Shown: piece after piece, positions 8,867-15,553 of the stretch
Numbering within the stretch: the stretch's first letter is position 1
Layout of the letters: each line of letters opens with the position of its first letter
Assembly (NCBI RefSeq): GCF_000961885.1
Contig: NZ_JZKH01000018.1
Span: 44,997 to 108,996 of the forward strand
Source of the DNA: Streptomyces rubellomurinus
GTDB taxonomy: Bacteria > Actinomycetota > Actinomycetes > Streptomycetales > Streptomycetaceae
Reading direction: 5' to 3'
DNA length: 64,000 nt
Made by a program: the position numbers and the translations under genes
Notes under the pieces: model-generated
Seen by the model: the letters and a program-made list of their open reading frames with translations, nothing else
Database searches by the model: none
Told to the model about the DNA's origin: nothing

Positions 8867-9945
8867 CTCGACACCTCCGCCGTCGTGCCGTCCGCGGACG
8901 TGAGCATCTGTATTCGCCAGGCATGGATGTGCTCCATGCCGCGGGCCAGCTTGTCGGCCAGGTCCCGGCCGGACAGGTGGATGTACTGGAGCGTGGAATC
9001 GGTGTTGCGGTGGCCGGCGAAGGTCGCGATCGCGTGCAACTCCCAGCCCATCCGAGCCAGATCGGTCAGACACAGATGCCGGGTGGTATGGGTCGAGAAC
9101 CGCGGGACACCAGCCTCCAGAGCGATCCGGCGGACCACCTTCGACCACGTCCACAGGGTCAGCGGCTGCCCGTGGTTGCGCCGGGACTCCGACAGGAACA
9201 GCGGCCCCCTGGCCCGGCTGACCGTGGCCCGGTGGGCAAGGTAGGCCGACATCAACACGCCGGTCGACGCCGAGTACGGCACCACCCGCTCCAACCGGTT
9301 CTTCGTCGTCTCCGCCCGCACCCTCAGCGTCCGATGGGCCGGATCAAGGTCGTCGGTTCGAAGCGAACACAACTCCTCTCGCCGCAGCGCGGAATCGTAG
9401 GCCAGAGCCAGCATCACCCGGTTGCGGACCGACTCCGCCCGCGCGACCTGCAGGATCCCCAGCCACTGCTGTTCGCTGGGGATCCACGGCAGCTTCGTGA
9501 GCCGCGGCACCAGCCCGCGCTGCTGCCCGCCCCGCTGGCGCCCAGGGGTGTAGCGACCCCGGCCGACCGGGTTCGACTCCCGCAGACCCTCCTCCATGAG
9601 GAAGTCGTAGAACAGGCGGACCGGCACCAGACGCTGCTGGATGGTGGCGTTGGCCAGTCCTGCCCCCGAGTCGATCGAGACCACATTGGCCCCTCGACGG
9701 TGAGGCCGTGACGTCAACTCCCTTACGTAGAAGGCTATATGGGCGCGGTTCGCGGCTACCGGGTCGACGTCCTCCCGCTCGCACATCACCAGGTACTCGG
9801 CCAGCCCGCGGGCGTAGGCATCGATCGTCCTCGGCGCCCGACCTAGATCAGTCCAGATCTGCAGCCACACTGCTGCCTGCTCGTGCCGGCCCAGCACCGG
9901 CCACTTCTCCGTCAGCACCGTCGTGCCGCTCAACACGTCTCCCAA
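8863..9945 (-). CDS. Tyrosine recombinase, Tn554 TnpA-like
   Basis: 360 residues, the usual length for TnpA of Tn554. Residues ~20-120 form a SAM-like core-binding domain. The catalytic domain carries R188 (DSALRREEL), K215 (AETTKNR), H286/R289 (THTTRH), H312 (AGHRNT) and nucleophile Y321 (STLQYIH), so it looks fully active. The start is taken at TTG 9945; a GTG at 9936 is an alternative and neither has an ideally spaced ribosome site. It is first in a two-gene operon with the larger recombinase at 6518-8866, overlapping by four bases. Confidence 0.87.
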   Translation of the reverse strand: MGDVLSGTTVLTEKWPVLGRHEQAAVWLQIWTDLGRAPRTIDAYARGLAEYLVMCEREDVDPVAANRAHIAFYVRELTSRPHRRGANVVSIDSGAGLANATIQQRLVPVRLFYDFLMEEGLRESNPVGRGRYTPGRQRGGQQRGLVPRLTKLPWIPSEQQWLGILQVARAESVRNRVMLALAYDSALRREELCSLRTDDLDPAHRTLRVRAETTKNRLERVVPYSASTGVLMSAYLAHRATVSRARGPLFLSESRRNHGQPLTLWTWSKVVRRIALEAGVPRFSTHTTRHLCLTDLARMGWELHAIATFAGHRNTDSTLQYIHLSGRDLADKLARGMEHIHAWRIQMLTSADGTTAEVSR

Positions 9946-9986
9946 GTCCGTGGTTGCACCGAGGAGACATGATCACCCCGGACAGA

Positions 9987-10073
9987 TTCCACGTAACTTT
10001 TAAAATGATCAAGCGCCAGATGTACGGCCGGGCTGGCTTCGACCTGCTGCGGAAGCGAGTCCTGCTGGCCTGA
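9987..10073 (+). pseudogene. C-terminal remnant of an ISL3-family transposase
   Basis: The frame ending at TGA 10071-10073 reads KMIKRQMYGRAGFDLLRKRV then LLA, the strongly conserved last residues of ISL3-family transposases. Nothing upstream fits the family, so only about 25 codons remain. Confidence 0.7.
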
Positions 10074-10105
10074 CCGTAGCTCTGTTGCTCAGCGAACGGG
10101 ACCAT

Positions 10106-10756
10106 TCAGCTGATCGCGAGAGGCACAGGATCCAGGCCCAGCTTGTTCCGGCACGAGTCGACGGCCCGGGCGACCCAGGCAGTCACGGCCTCGCGATCTG
10201 GCGCGAGCGCGTGAAGCTCACGTGCCTTTTCCTGGGCTTCGACCATCCACGGAGCCAGCGGGTCCTCTCGAAGGACTCGCTCGAATTGATCGCGGGCCGT
10301 GTCCCAATCCCCGACCAGGGCGGCCGCGATCCCGGCATCGAAGCAGTCCCAGAGGAATCCCCGCCGCACCGGCCTGGACGTCAGGTATCGGGCGACGTCC
10401 GGCAGAGCTTGGAACTTCTCCCTCAGCGCGGACACGTTCGCAGCCGCCTGTCGGCTGAGTTCGAGTGCCAGCGGCGTGAACTGGTCCTCGGCGCGGAACG
10501 GCTCGGGGCTGACTCGGACTGCGTCCACGTGGAAGGCCAGGAGGTCCACGTCGTGCCACAGCCACATCGCACCGACGTGCAGACCGCTGCCAGCAGTCCG
10601 TGGTGGGGTGAACTCCACAACCCCCAGCCACCACCCGTGATCATCAATCCACAGCCGCGACCGCCCACGCTGGGCCAGGCCGAGCGGCTTCAGGGACTCC
10701 CGCGCTGCCGAGGTGATGATCCGGAGAACCGGACTGCGATCTGCCATGACCGGCAT
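10106..10756 (-). CDS. DUF4304-like protein
   Basis: 216 residues from ATG 10756 (AGGA about 9 bases upstream; a second ATG at 10747 is possible). The order LKPLGLAQRGRSRLWIDDHG, WWLGVVEFTPP, LHVGAMWLWHDVD, then a long helical C-terminus with RVLREDPLAPWM, follows the DUF4304 pattern of a terminal-uptake-like strand set and an HxxG/W core. Function is not established; such genes are frequent in toxin-immunity neighbourhoods. It is isolated between an ISL3 relic and a small CRISPR array and has no obvious operon partner. Confidence 0.6.
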   Translation of the reverse strand: MPVMADRSPVLRIITSAARESLKPLGLAQRGRSRLWIDDHGWWLGVVEFTPPRTAGSGLHVGAMWLWHDVDLLAFHVDAVRVSPEPFRAEDQFTPLALELSRQAAANVSALREKFQALPDVARYLTSRPVRRGFLWDCFDAGIAAALVGDWDTARDQFERVLREDPLAPWMVEAQEKARELHALAPDREAVTAWVARAVDSCRNKLGLDPVPLAIS

Positions 10757-10874
10757 TATCGACCGTCCTACCGACACCCGTCGGTACTGAGCGTCACGGT
10801 TCCACAGAAGTTGGACCAGAACCGCAACTCGTGCCCAGAGCCACGCCGACCGACACCGAGGTGCTGCGCACCCC

Positions 10875-11024
10875 CGGAACACCCCCGCGTCGCGGGGAGG
10901 ACTCGGAGAGTAACGCCCGGAACCGGCGCCTCGACGGAACACCCCCGCGTCGGCGGGGAGGACAAAGAAAGCAGGCATCCTGGCATCCAAGGAACCGGAA
11001 CACCCCCGCGTCCGCGGGGGTGTT
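10875..11024 (-). CRISPR. Relict type I-E-like CRISPR array: three repeats, two 32-bp spacers
   Basis: Repeats lie at 10875-10902 (28 bp, one base lost), 10935-10963 (29 bp) and 10996-11024. Read on the minus strand they begin GTCCTCCCCGCCGACGCGGG and end GTGTTCCG, the usual actinomycete I-E form. Spacers at 10903-10934 and 10964-10995 are both exactly 32 bp, as in type I-E. The orientation puts the leader to the right. The leader-proximal repeat has become a perfect palindrome from 10996 to 11027 (15-bp arms, 2-base loop). No cas gene is present, so the array is probably an orphan. Confidence 0.85.
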
Positions 11025-11027
11025 CCG

Positions 11028-11371
11028 TTGCGGGGGTTGGCGATGATCACTGGGGCCGGTAGTCCCGGCGGTGGCGTTGCGGGCGGTGTCGGACGAACCC
11101 GCCCGCAGTCGGGCCAACCAGGCCCGGGCCTGGCGGGACCGGGGCAGGCTGGACTGGGGCAGGCCCGGGCGGGTTCCTGGACCTGGTCACCGCCTGTCAC
11201 GCCTTCGTTGCCGCGTCCGACCGGCCCGTCCCGGACCGCGGGACCGCCGGCTCAGCGCCCGACGAACGCGTGACCATGCACGAGAACGTCCTCATCGCCG
11301 CTGGCTCACCGGCGAAACGGCCCCGACCCGGCGCGGAATCCGATCCTCGACACCGGGGACGGAACGCCCGG
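11028..11371. other. No supported gene; possible coding debris
   Basis: One plus-strand frame around 11170-11275 reads FLDLVTACHAFVAASDRPVP, which looks protein-like, but it has no start, no ribosome site and no recognisable family. The remainder is G/C-rich with short imperfect repeats of GGGCCTGGC type. If the CRISPR array was once active, its leader should lie here, but no A/T-rich leader is visible. Confidence 0.35.
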
Positions 11372-11690
11372 TCACCAGGTGATCAGTGCGTAGCCAGGAC
11401 CGCCCGGTTCACCAGCCGACCCGGCCTCCCCGGTGGAGCCTCCGCCGGGCCCGCCGTGTCCCCAGAGGTACACGGTCACCGACGTCACCCCCGCGGGCAC
11501 CGTCAGCTCCCCGCTCTCGGTGAAGGCCATCTGACCGCTCGGCTGGTCCGGCTTGGAGATGGTCCGCGGGGTCGAGGCGATCTGGGCGAGCGACATCGGC
11601 CCGGCGACCGTCTGCGGGGTGCTCCAACTGCTGCCGCCGTTGGCGGAGGACACGTAGCCGACCTCCAACTGGCAAGTCGCGGCGGTGCTG
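11372..11690 (-). pseudogene. Chimeric scar: BNR/sialidase-like and glycine-rich gene fragments
   Basis: The frame first reads EVGYVSSANGGSSWSTPQTV, a BNR-type beta-propeller strand. It then switches to an unrelated tail (GELTVPAGVTSVTVYLWG, a Gly-rich run, YALITW) that resembles the end of secreted glycine-rich proteins. The frame is open but the start lies in a plus-strand SDR fragment and there is no ribosome site. I read this as joined leftovers of two genes. A matching BNR tail is found at 12566-12640. Confidence 0.4.
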
Positions 11691-12002
11691 CGCCGGGGCA
11701 GCGCCATCGTCAACGTCTCCTCCCTCAGCAGTACCCTCGTCGTCCCCCACTACGCCGCGATCGGCACCAGCGAGGCCGCCCTCGAGTCCCTCACCCGTTA
11801 CCTGGCGGCCGTGAACGGCCGGGCGGTGGCGATCTTCGCGGTCGGCAAGGCCCCCGCGAACGGCCAGGCCTTCGACGAGGCGATGTACGCCGTCCTGGGC
11901 GGCCTCGCGGTGACCGGTGGCACCGCGAGGGCGGTGACCGGCCCGGTGCTGCCCGCCGCCGGTGACCACCCGATGGCCCTCCAGCCGCCGGTGCGGCACT
12001 GA
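11685..12002 (+). pseudogene. Internal/C-terminal fragment of a short-chain dehydrogenase
   Basis: About 40 residues from 11691 match the catalytic core of SDR enzymes: SAIVNVSSLSSTLVVPHYAA followed by ALESLTRYLA. The usual YxxxK is altered: the site reads Y-A-A-I-G-T-S, with the Lys gone. The N-terminal Rossmann part is absent. The rest of the frame to 12002 does not resemble the family. It is antisense to the BNR fragment across the junction at about 11690. Confidence 0.5.
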
Positions 12003-12005
12003 CCG

Positions 12006-12046
12006 AGGGCGGCCGGCCCACCCCCACGGCGGGCCGGCCGCCCTCG
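12006..12046. terminator. Strong hairpin, likely bidirectional terminator
   Basis: Perfect 15-bp arms at 12006-12020 and 12032-12046 enclose an 11-base loop. It lies directly after the stop codons of the plus-strand SDR remnant and the minus-strand lipoprotein gene (ends 12048). Confidence 0.75.
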
Positions 12047-12047
12047 A

Positions 12048-12434
12048 TCAGTGCGCGGGGCGGGTGGGGGCAGTGGGGCCGCCGTGGATCTGGTCGACCG
12101 GGTTCTCGACGTCGCGGGGTGGTGTCGGTTCCGGTGAAGGGGTGGCGGCCGCGGGCGGGGGAGCGGGCGTGCGGGTCGCGGCCGGGGGCCTACCGGCCGG
12201 GGCGGTCCGGGGCGACGCGGGGGTGGCCGGAGACGGGGTGGCGGCGGGGAGGGTCGGCGAAGCGGCCGTCGTGGCGGTGCCCGGCGCGGTCGGAGTGGCC
12301 GTTACAGGCGGTGTCGTGACGGCGGGCGGGCCGGAGGGCTGGTCGGCGCCGCCCTTGTCCGAGTCGCAGGCCGAGACGGCTCCGAGCGTGGCGAGGACGA
12401 GGACGGCGATCCCCACGGCTCTGGGTCGGTGCAT
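12048..12434 (-). CDS. Pro/Thr-rich lipoprotein
   Basis: 128 residues from ATG 12434, with GGGAG about ten bases upstream. Residues 1-23 form a lipoprotein signal (MHRPRAVGIAVLVLATLGAV) with lipobox AVSAC; the following DSDKGG is a typical Asp/Ser tether. The mature part is a low-complexity chain of Pro, Thr and Ala (TPPVTATPTAPG, TRTPAPPPAAATPSP) with no folded domain except perhaps the last 20 residues. It probably spans the cell wall as a stalk. An in-frame upstream extension encodes nothing signal-like and was excluded. Function unknown. Confidence 0.7.
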   Translation of the reverse strand: MHRPRAVGIAVLVLATLGAVSACDSDKGGADQPSGPPAVTTPPVTATPTAPGTATTAASPTLPAATPSPATPASPRTAPAGRPPAATRTPAPPPAAATPSPEPTPPRDVENPVDQIHGGPTAPTRPAH

Positions 12435-12516
12435 GGCGAGGGTACTCCCGGGTCCGGCGGACGGTCTGCCGATGGGACGGTGGCGGCGCCCGTCCGGTTC
12501 CGAGGACGCGCGAAGG

Positions 12517-12544
12517 CCCCGCCGGCCACGGGTGGCCGGCGGGG
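12517..12544. terminator. Terminator-like hairpin
   Basis: Perfect 13-bp arms at 12517-12529 and 12532-12544 around a GG centre. It lies between the BNR remnant (ends 12566 on the minus strand) and the lipoprotein start at 12434, so it would isolate the lipoprotein gene from upstream reading. Confidence 0.65.
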
Positions 12545-12565
12545 CCGGGTGAGAGACGCCGGCGG

Positions 12566-12640
12566 TCAGCCGGCGATCCTCCATAGACCGCGCCCGTCGG
12601 TGGCGGCCATCAGGTAGCTGCCGTCCGGGGAGACGTAGGC
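12566..12640 (-). pseudogene. C-terminal fragment of a BNR/sialidase-like repeat protein
   Basis: The minus-strand frame ending at TGA 12566-12568 reads AYVSPDGSYLMAATDGRGLW and RIAG, a typical last blade of beta-propeller glycosidase-like proteins. It begins abruptly at about 12640. It may be the true end of the gene whose middle fragment lies at 11576-11690. Confidence 0.45.
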
Positions 12641-12707
12641 TCGAACAGCCCCAACGCGCACTCAGCGACCCCTCGCCAACAGCAGGCAGACACTATTGTC
12701 CTCAGCC

Positions 12708-13409
12708 ATGACCCAGCCGACCTACCTGCACGCCACCCGGGTGGCCTACGACACCGTTGCCGTCGACTACGCCAAACTTGTGCCACCTGCGTTCGAGGGC
12801 GACCTGTACGGCCGCGCGATGATCAGCACGTTCGCTGAACTCACGCGGGCCGTCGACGCCGGGCCTGTCGCTGATCTCGGCTGCGGGCCCGGCCACGTGA
12901 CGGCACACCTGCACTCCCTCGGGGTGACCGCGTTCGGCATAGACCTGTCGCCGGAGACCGTTGCGGTTTCCCGTCGCACGCACCCGGACCTGCAATTCGA
13001 CGAAGGGTCGATGACCGACCTGGATCTGGCGGACGGCACTCTCGGCGGCATCATCGCCTGGTACTCAACCGTCCACACCCCTCCGGAGCACTTGCCGGTG
13101 GTGTTCGCAGAGTTCCACCGCGTGCTGGCCCCGGGCGGCCATCTACTCATGGCCTTCAAGGCGGGTGACAAGCACCGACGCCTGGAGAACGCATACGGGC
13201 ACGAGCTCTCCCTCGACGTCTACTGGGTGTCTCCCGACCGCATCTCCGAGCTGCTGAGCCAGACCGGGCTGGTGGTGGATGCCCGGTTGATCTGCGAGCC
13301 CAGCGAGAGCGAGAAGCCCCGGCAAGGCCAGCAGGCATACCTCATGGCCCGAAAGCCGGGGCAGCCGGCCGGAGATCCGGAACTGCGGGCAGCCGCCAAC
13401 GTCGCGTGA
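12708..13409 (+). CDS. Class I SAM-dependent methyltransferase
   Basis: 233 residues from ATG 12708 (MTQPTYLHATRVAYDTVAVD). Motif I is VADLGCGPGHVTAHLHSLG at about 59-77, the acidic motif II is FGIDLSPETV, motif III DEGSMTDLDLADG, followed by VLAPGGHLLMAFKAG. The layout fits small-molecule or ubiquinone-type methyltransferases (Methyltransf_25/11). The N-terminal 'Y..VA.DYA' helix is usual for this group. Substrate is not deducible. A TATTGT element at 12693-12698 may be part of the promoter. It is monocistronic. Confidence 0.85.
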   Translation: MTQPTYLHATRVAYDTVAVDYAKLVPPAFEGDLYGRAMISTFAELTRAVDAGPVADLGCGPGHVTAHLHSLGVTAFGIDLSPETVAVSRRTHPDLQFDEGSMTDLDLADGTLGGIIAWYSTVHTPPEHLPVVFAEFHRVLAPGGHLLMAFKAGDKHRRLENAYGHELSLDVYWVSPDRISELLSQTGLVVDARLICEPSESEKPRQGQQAYLMARKPGQPAGDPELRAAANVA

Positions 13410-13431
13410 GTCACCGCCTGGCGCGACAAGC

Positions 13432-13542
13432 CGTCGAGCAAGCCTCGCCGAGGAGGCGGGCCTGCGGCGCAACAAGCTCACCCACAAGCACACCGGATTG
13501 AAGGACCTGTTCTACGCGCTGGCCAAGACCTTGGAACGGCCG
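13432..13542 (+). pseudogene. Fragment of a small HTH-like actinomycete protein
   Basis: A frame reads AEEAGLRRNKLTHKHTGLKD then LFYALAKTLE. This pattern resembles the DNA-binding helix region of small proteins that accompany recombinases in actinomycetes. No start or ribosome site is visible and similarity stops at about 13545. It is probably a relic of a mobile element; the family is uncertain. Confidence 0.35.
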
Positions 13543-13584
13543 GCCACGGGCCCGGACGGGCCAGAGGGCCTTCGATCTTCGGCG

Positions 13585-14019
13585 TCAGCAGGTCAGCAGG
13601 CCGCGTACGGCGTCGCTCACCTCGGGCAGCTCGCCGGGGAGGGCCCACTGGTGGGCGTCGTGCTCGGTGAGGACGACGGGTTCGGTCTTCTCCACGGTGA
13701 CGGCGAAGTTGAACTGGCGCGTGGTGCCGCCGCGGCTGTTCCGGTAGTCGAAGTGGCCGACGTAGCCGGTCACCTGGTCGACGGTCAGGCCGGTCTCCTC
13801 GGTGGTCTCCCGGTAGAGGGCGTCCAGGATCGTCTCCCCGGGCTCGACCGTACCGGAGGGGATCTCCCACATCCCGCCCAGGTAGTCGTCGGGGTTGCGA
13901 CGGACGAGCAGGGTGCGGCCGTCGTGGTTGATCACGGCAGCGGCGACGAAGCCGGTGATTCCGGCGGCTTCGGCGTCGGCCACCAGGCCGGCCACGAACT
14001 CGGGGGAGGTGACGGTCAT
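13585..14019 (-). CDS. Nudix hydrolase
   Basis: 144 residues. The Nudix box GTVEPGETILDALYRETTEE followed by TGL fits Gx5Ex7REUxEExGU, with the metal-binding Glu residues intact. It would hydrolyse a nucleoside-diphosphate-linked substrate. The N-terminal VAAAVINHDGRTLLVRRNPD and GGMWEIPSG match the usual lead into the box. ATG at 14019 overlaps the stop of the upstream small gene (ATGA), so it is translationally coupled in an operon TetR - small protein - Nudix. The specific substrate cannot be told from the sequence. Confidence 0.88.
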   Translation of the reverse strand: MTVTSPEFVAGLVADAEAAGITGFVAAAVINHDGRTLLVRRNPDDYLGGMWEIPSGTVEPGETILDALYRETTEETGLTVDQVTGYVGHFDYRNSRGGTTRQFNFAVTVEKTEPVVLTEHDAHQWALPGELPEVSDAVRGLLTC

Positions 14020-14267
14020 TGCAGCTCCTTGTGATGGTCGCTGATCTTGATGGCCGCGCGCACGTACTGCTCGGCCAGTTCGAGATCCTGCTCACGATGC
14101 CAGACGGGGAGCTTGGTCGTGTGGGTGTGAGTGTGGGCGTGGGCGTGGGCGTTCTCGGCGACGGGGAGGTCTCGCGGCTTGTACCGGCGGTGGACGATGG
14201 TGGGGCGGCCGTGGATCAGCCCCGGCCACCCGATCCGGCCGCGGTAGGGGGCGAGGGCACTGTCCAC
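14016..14267 (-). CDS. Small protein with a His-Ala/His-Thr repeat, coupled to the Nudix gene
   Basis: 83 residues from GTG 14267, five bases after the TetR stop. It contains an alternating run ENAHAHAHTHTHTT in the middle and a helical end (LAEQYVRAAIKISDHHKEL). The run comes from a GTGGGC/GTGTGA repeat on the other strand and may have arisen by slippage. The last part looks like a real helical domain. The His run could bind metal, but that is a guess. Four-base overlap with the Nudix start supports translation. Confidence 0.5.
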   Translation of the reverse strand: MDSALAPYRGRIGWPGLIHGRPTIVHRRYKPRDLPVAENAHAHAHTHTHTTKLPVWHREQDLELAEQYVRAAIKISDHHKELQ

Positions 14268-14272
14268 TCCGC

Positions 14273-14950
14273 CTACATCCCCTCGGCCGCCTGTCCAGGA
14301 CCGGCGACCGCCCGCGCTGGGTCGGCGGCGCTGATCAGCTGGCGGAGGGCGCCGTAGTAGACCTCGTGGTCGACCACGGCGGGCAGGACCTGCGCCAGGT
14401 GGCCGGTCAGCGCCGGGAACTCGTCCGGGTCGAGGGCGGCCAGGGCCTGGCGGGTGGTGACCTGGGCGGCCTTGGGGTCGCGGTGGTCGACGAAGCTGGC
14501 GCTGCCCAGGGTCAGCAGGTAGAGCCGCCGGTAGGTGACGATCGCCTCCTCGGGGCTCATGCCGGCCGCGATCGAATCGGCGAGTTGGGGCTCCACGAGG
14601 CGCCTCAGCAGCTGCGGGCCGAGCCAGGGCCGGCCGCCGCGCAGGGCGACCAGGCCCGGATGGGCCGTCAGCACCTCGTACAGCGCGGTGAACCGCCGCT
14701 CGGTCGCGCCGGCCCAGTCGGTTCCGGGCTCGATGTCCGGGAGCCGGGCGGCGAGGTGGTCGGTGACCAGGTCGAGCAGTCCGGCCAGATCGGTGCAGCG
14801 GCGCTGGAGCGAAGCCACTGAGATGTCCAGCGCGGCGGCCAGCGTACGGAAGCTGAGCGCAGCGTGCCCGTCCTGATCCACGATCAACAGGGCTTGCTCG
14901 GCGATCCGTTCGGGAGTCGCGCGGTCCAGGGAAGTGGATTGCCTCGGCAT
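14273..14950 (-). CDS. TetR/AcrR-family regulator
   Basis: 225 residues. The N-terminal helix-turn-helix (ERIAEQALLIVDQDGHAALS then FRTLAAALDISVASLQRRC) is a TetR DNA-binding domain, slightly divergent in helix 3. The C-terminal half (LYEVLTAHPGLVALRGGRPW, YRRLYLLTLGSASFVDHRD) resembles TetR_C domains of the tetracycline-repressor type. It leads a minus-strand operon with the small His-rich and Nudix genes. Divergently it faces the broken 2OG oxygenase gene and the dehydratase at 15554. An inverted repeat at 14964-14978 is its likely operator. Confidence 0.85.
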   Translation of the reverse strand: MPRQSTSLDRATPERIAEQALLIVDQDGHAALSFRTLAAALDISVASLQRRCTDLAGLLDLVTDHLAARLPDIEPGTDWAGATERRFTALYEVLTAHPGLVALRGGRPWLGPQLLRRLVEPQLADSIAAGMSPEEAIVTYRRLYLLTLGSASFVDHRDPKAAQVTTRQALAALDPDEFPALTGHLAQVLPAVVDHEVYYGALRQLISAADPARAVAGPGQAAEGM

Positions 14951-14963
14951 GCGAGTCAGCGTA

Positions 14964-14978
14964 CGGTACAGCGTACCG
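14964..14978. promoter_or_regulatory. Candidate TetR operator
   Basis: Inverted repeat CGGTAC-AGC-GTACCG, 13 bases upstream of the TetR start and 35 bases before the divergent oxygenase start. The position would let one repressor control both directions. Confidence 0.55.
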
Positions 14979-15012
14979 CCACGGTAGGTCCCCGACTCCT
15001 CACGGAGGCGAC

Positions 15013-15529
15013 ATGCCCCGCACCACGGCCCTCGACCCGCTGTTCACCGCGGTGGACGCCGCAGCCCTCACCGACCGGCACCTGGCCAACCTCGCGGCCG
15101 GCACCCTCGCGGCCGTCCGCGTCCCCGACCTCCTCGACCGGAAACCTGCCAGGCGGCGATGGCCGCGCTGGACCGGCTGCCGACCGCCGACCACGACCCG
15201 ACCCGGGTACCCACGGGCGCGACGCGGAGGCCGCCCGGGCGGCCTGGCAGCGGGCCGGGATGCGTCCGGGACCAGGAGGTGCTCGCCCAGCTGGCGTTCA
15301 ACGCCTGGGTGCCGGTGCCGGAGGCAGGCGGGGCGACCACCGTATGGCGCCACCGCTGGGAGCCGGCCGACGAGCAGCACCGCCAGGGGTACGGCTACGG
15401 GGCCGAGGCGGGATGCCGTTCAACCCGGCGAATTTCCACCCGGAAGCGCCGAACCCCACCGGCCGCCGGATCGCCTTCGCGTTCTTCCTCGGCCTGACCA
15501 CCACCGGCCGGCTCATCGCCTGGTCGTGA
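15013..15529 (+). pseudogene. 2OG-Fe(II) oxygenase-family gene with frameshifts and an internal deletion
   Basis: Three frames carry one protein. It begins MPRTTALDPLFTAVDAAALT and LANLAAGTLAAVRVPDLLD, continues in another frame as TCQAAMAALDRLPTADHDP, jumps to DQEVLAQLAFNAWVPVPEAG and TTVWRHRWEPADEQHRQGYG, then ends in a third frame with NPANFHPEAPNPTGRRIAF and FLGLTTTGRLIAWS. The central part with the HxD iron ligands is missing. Intact relatives are about 270 residues. It probably once formed an operon with the dehydratase that starts 24 bases downstream. Confidence 0.65.
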
Positions 15530-15553
15530 CCCTCTCATCGCAGGAGCAACGAC

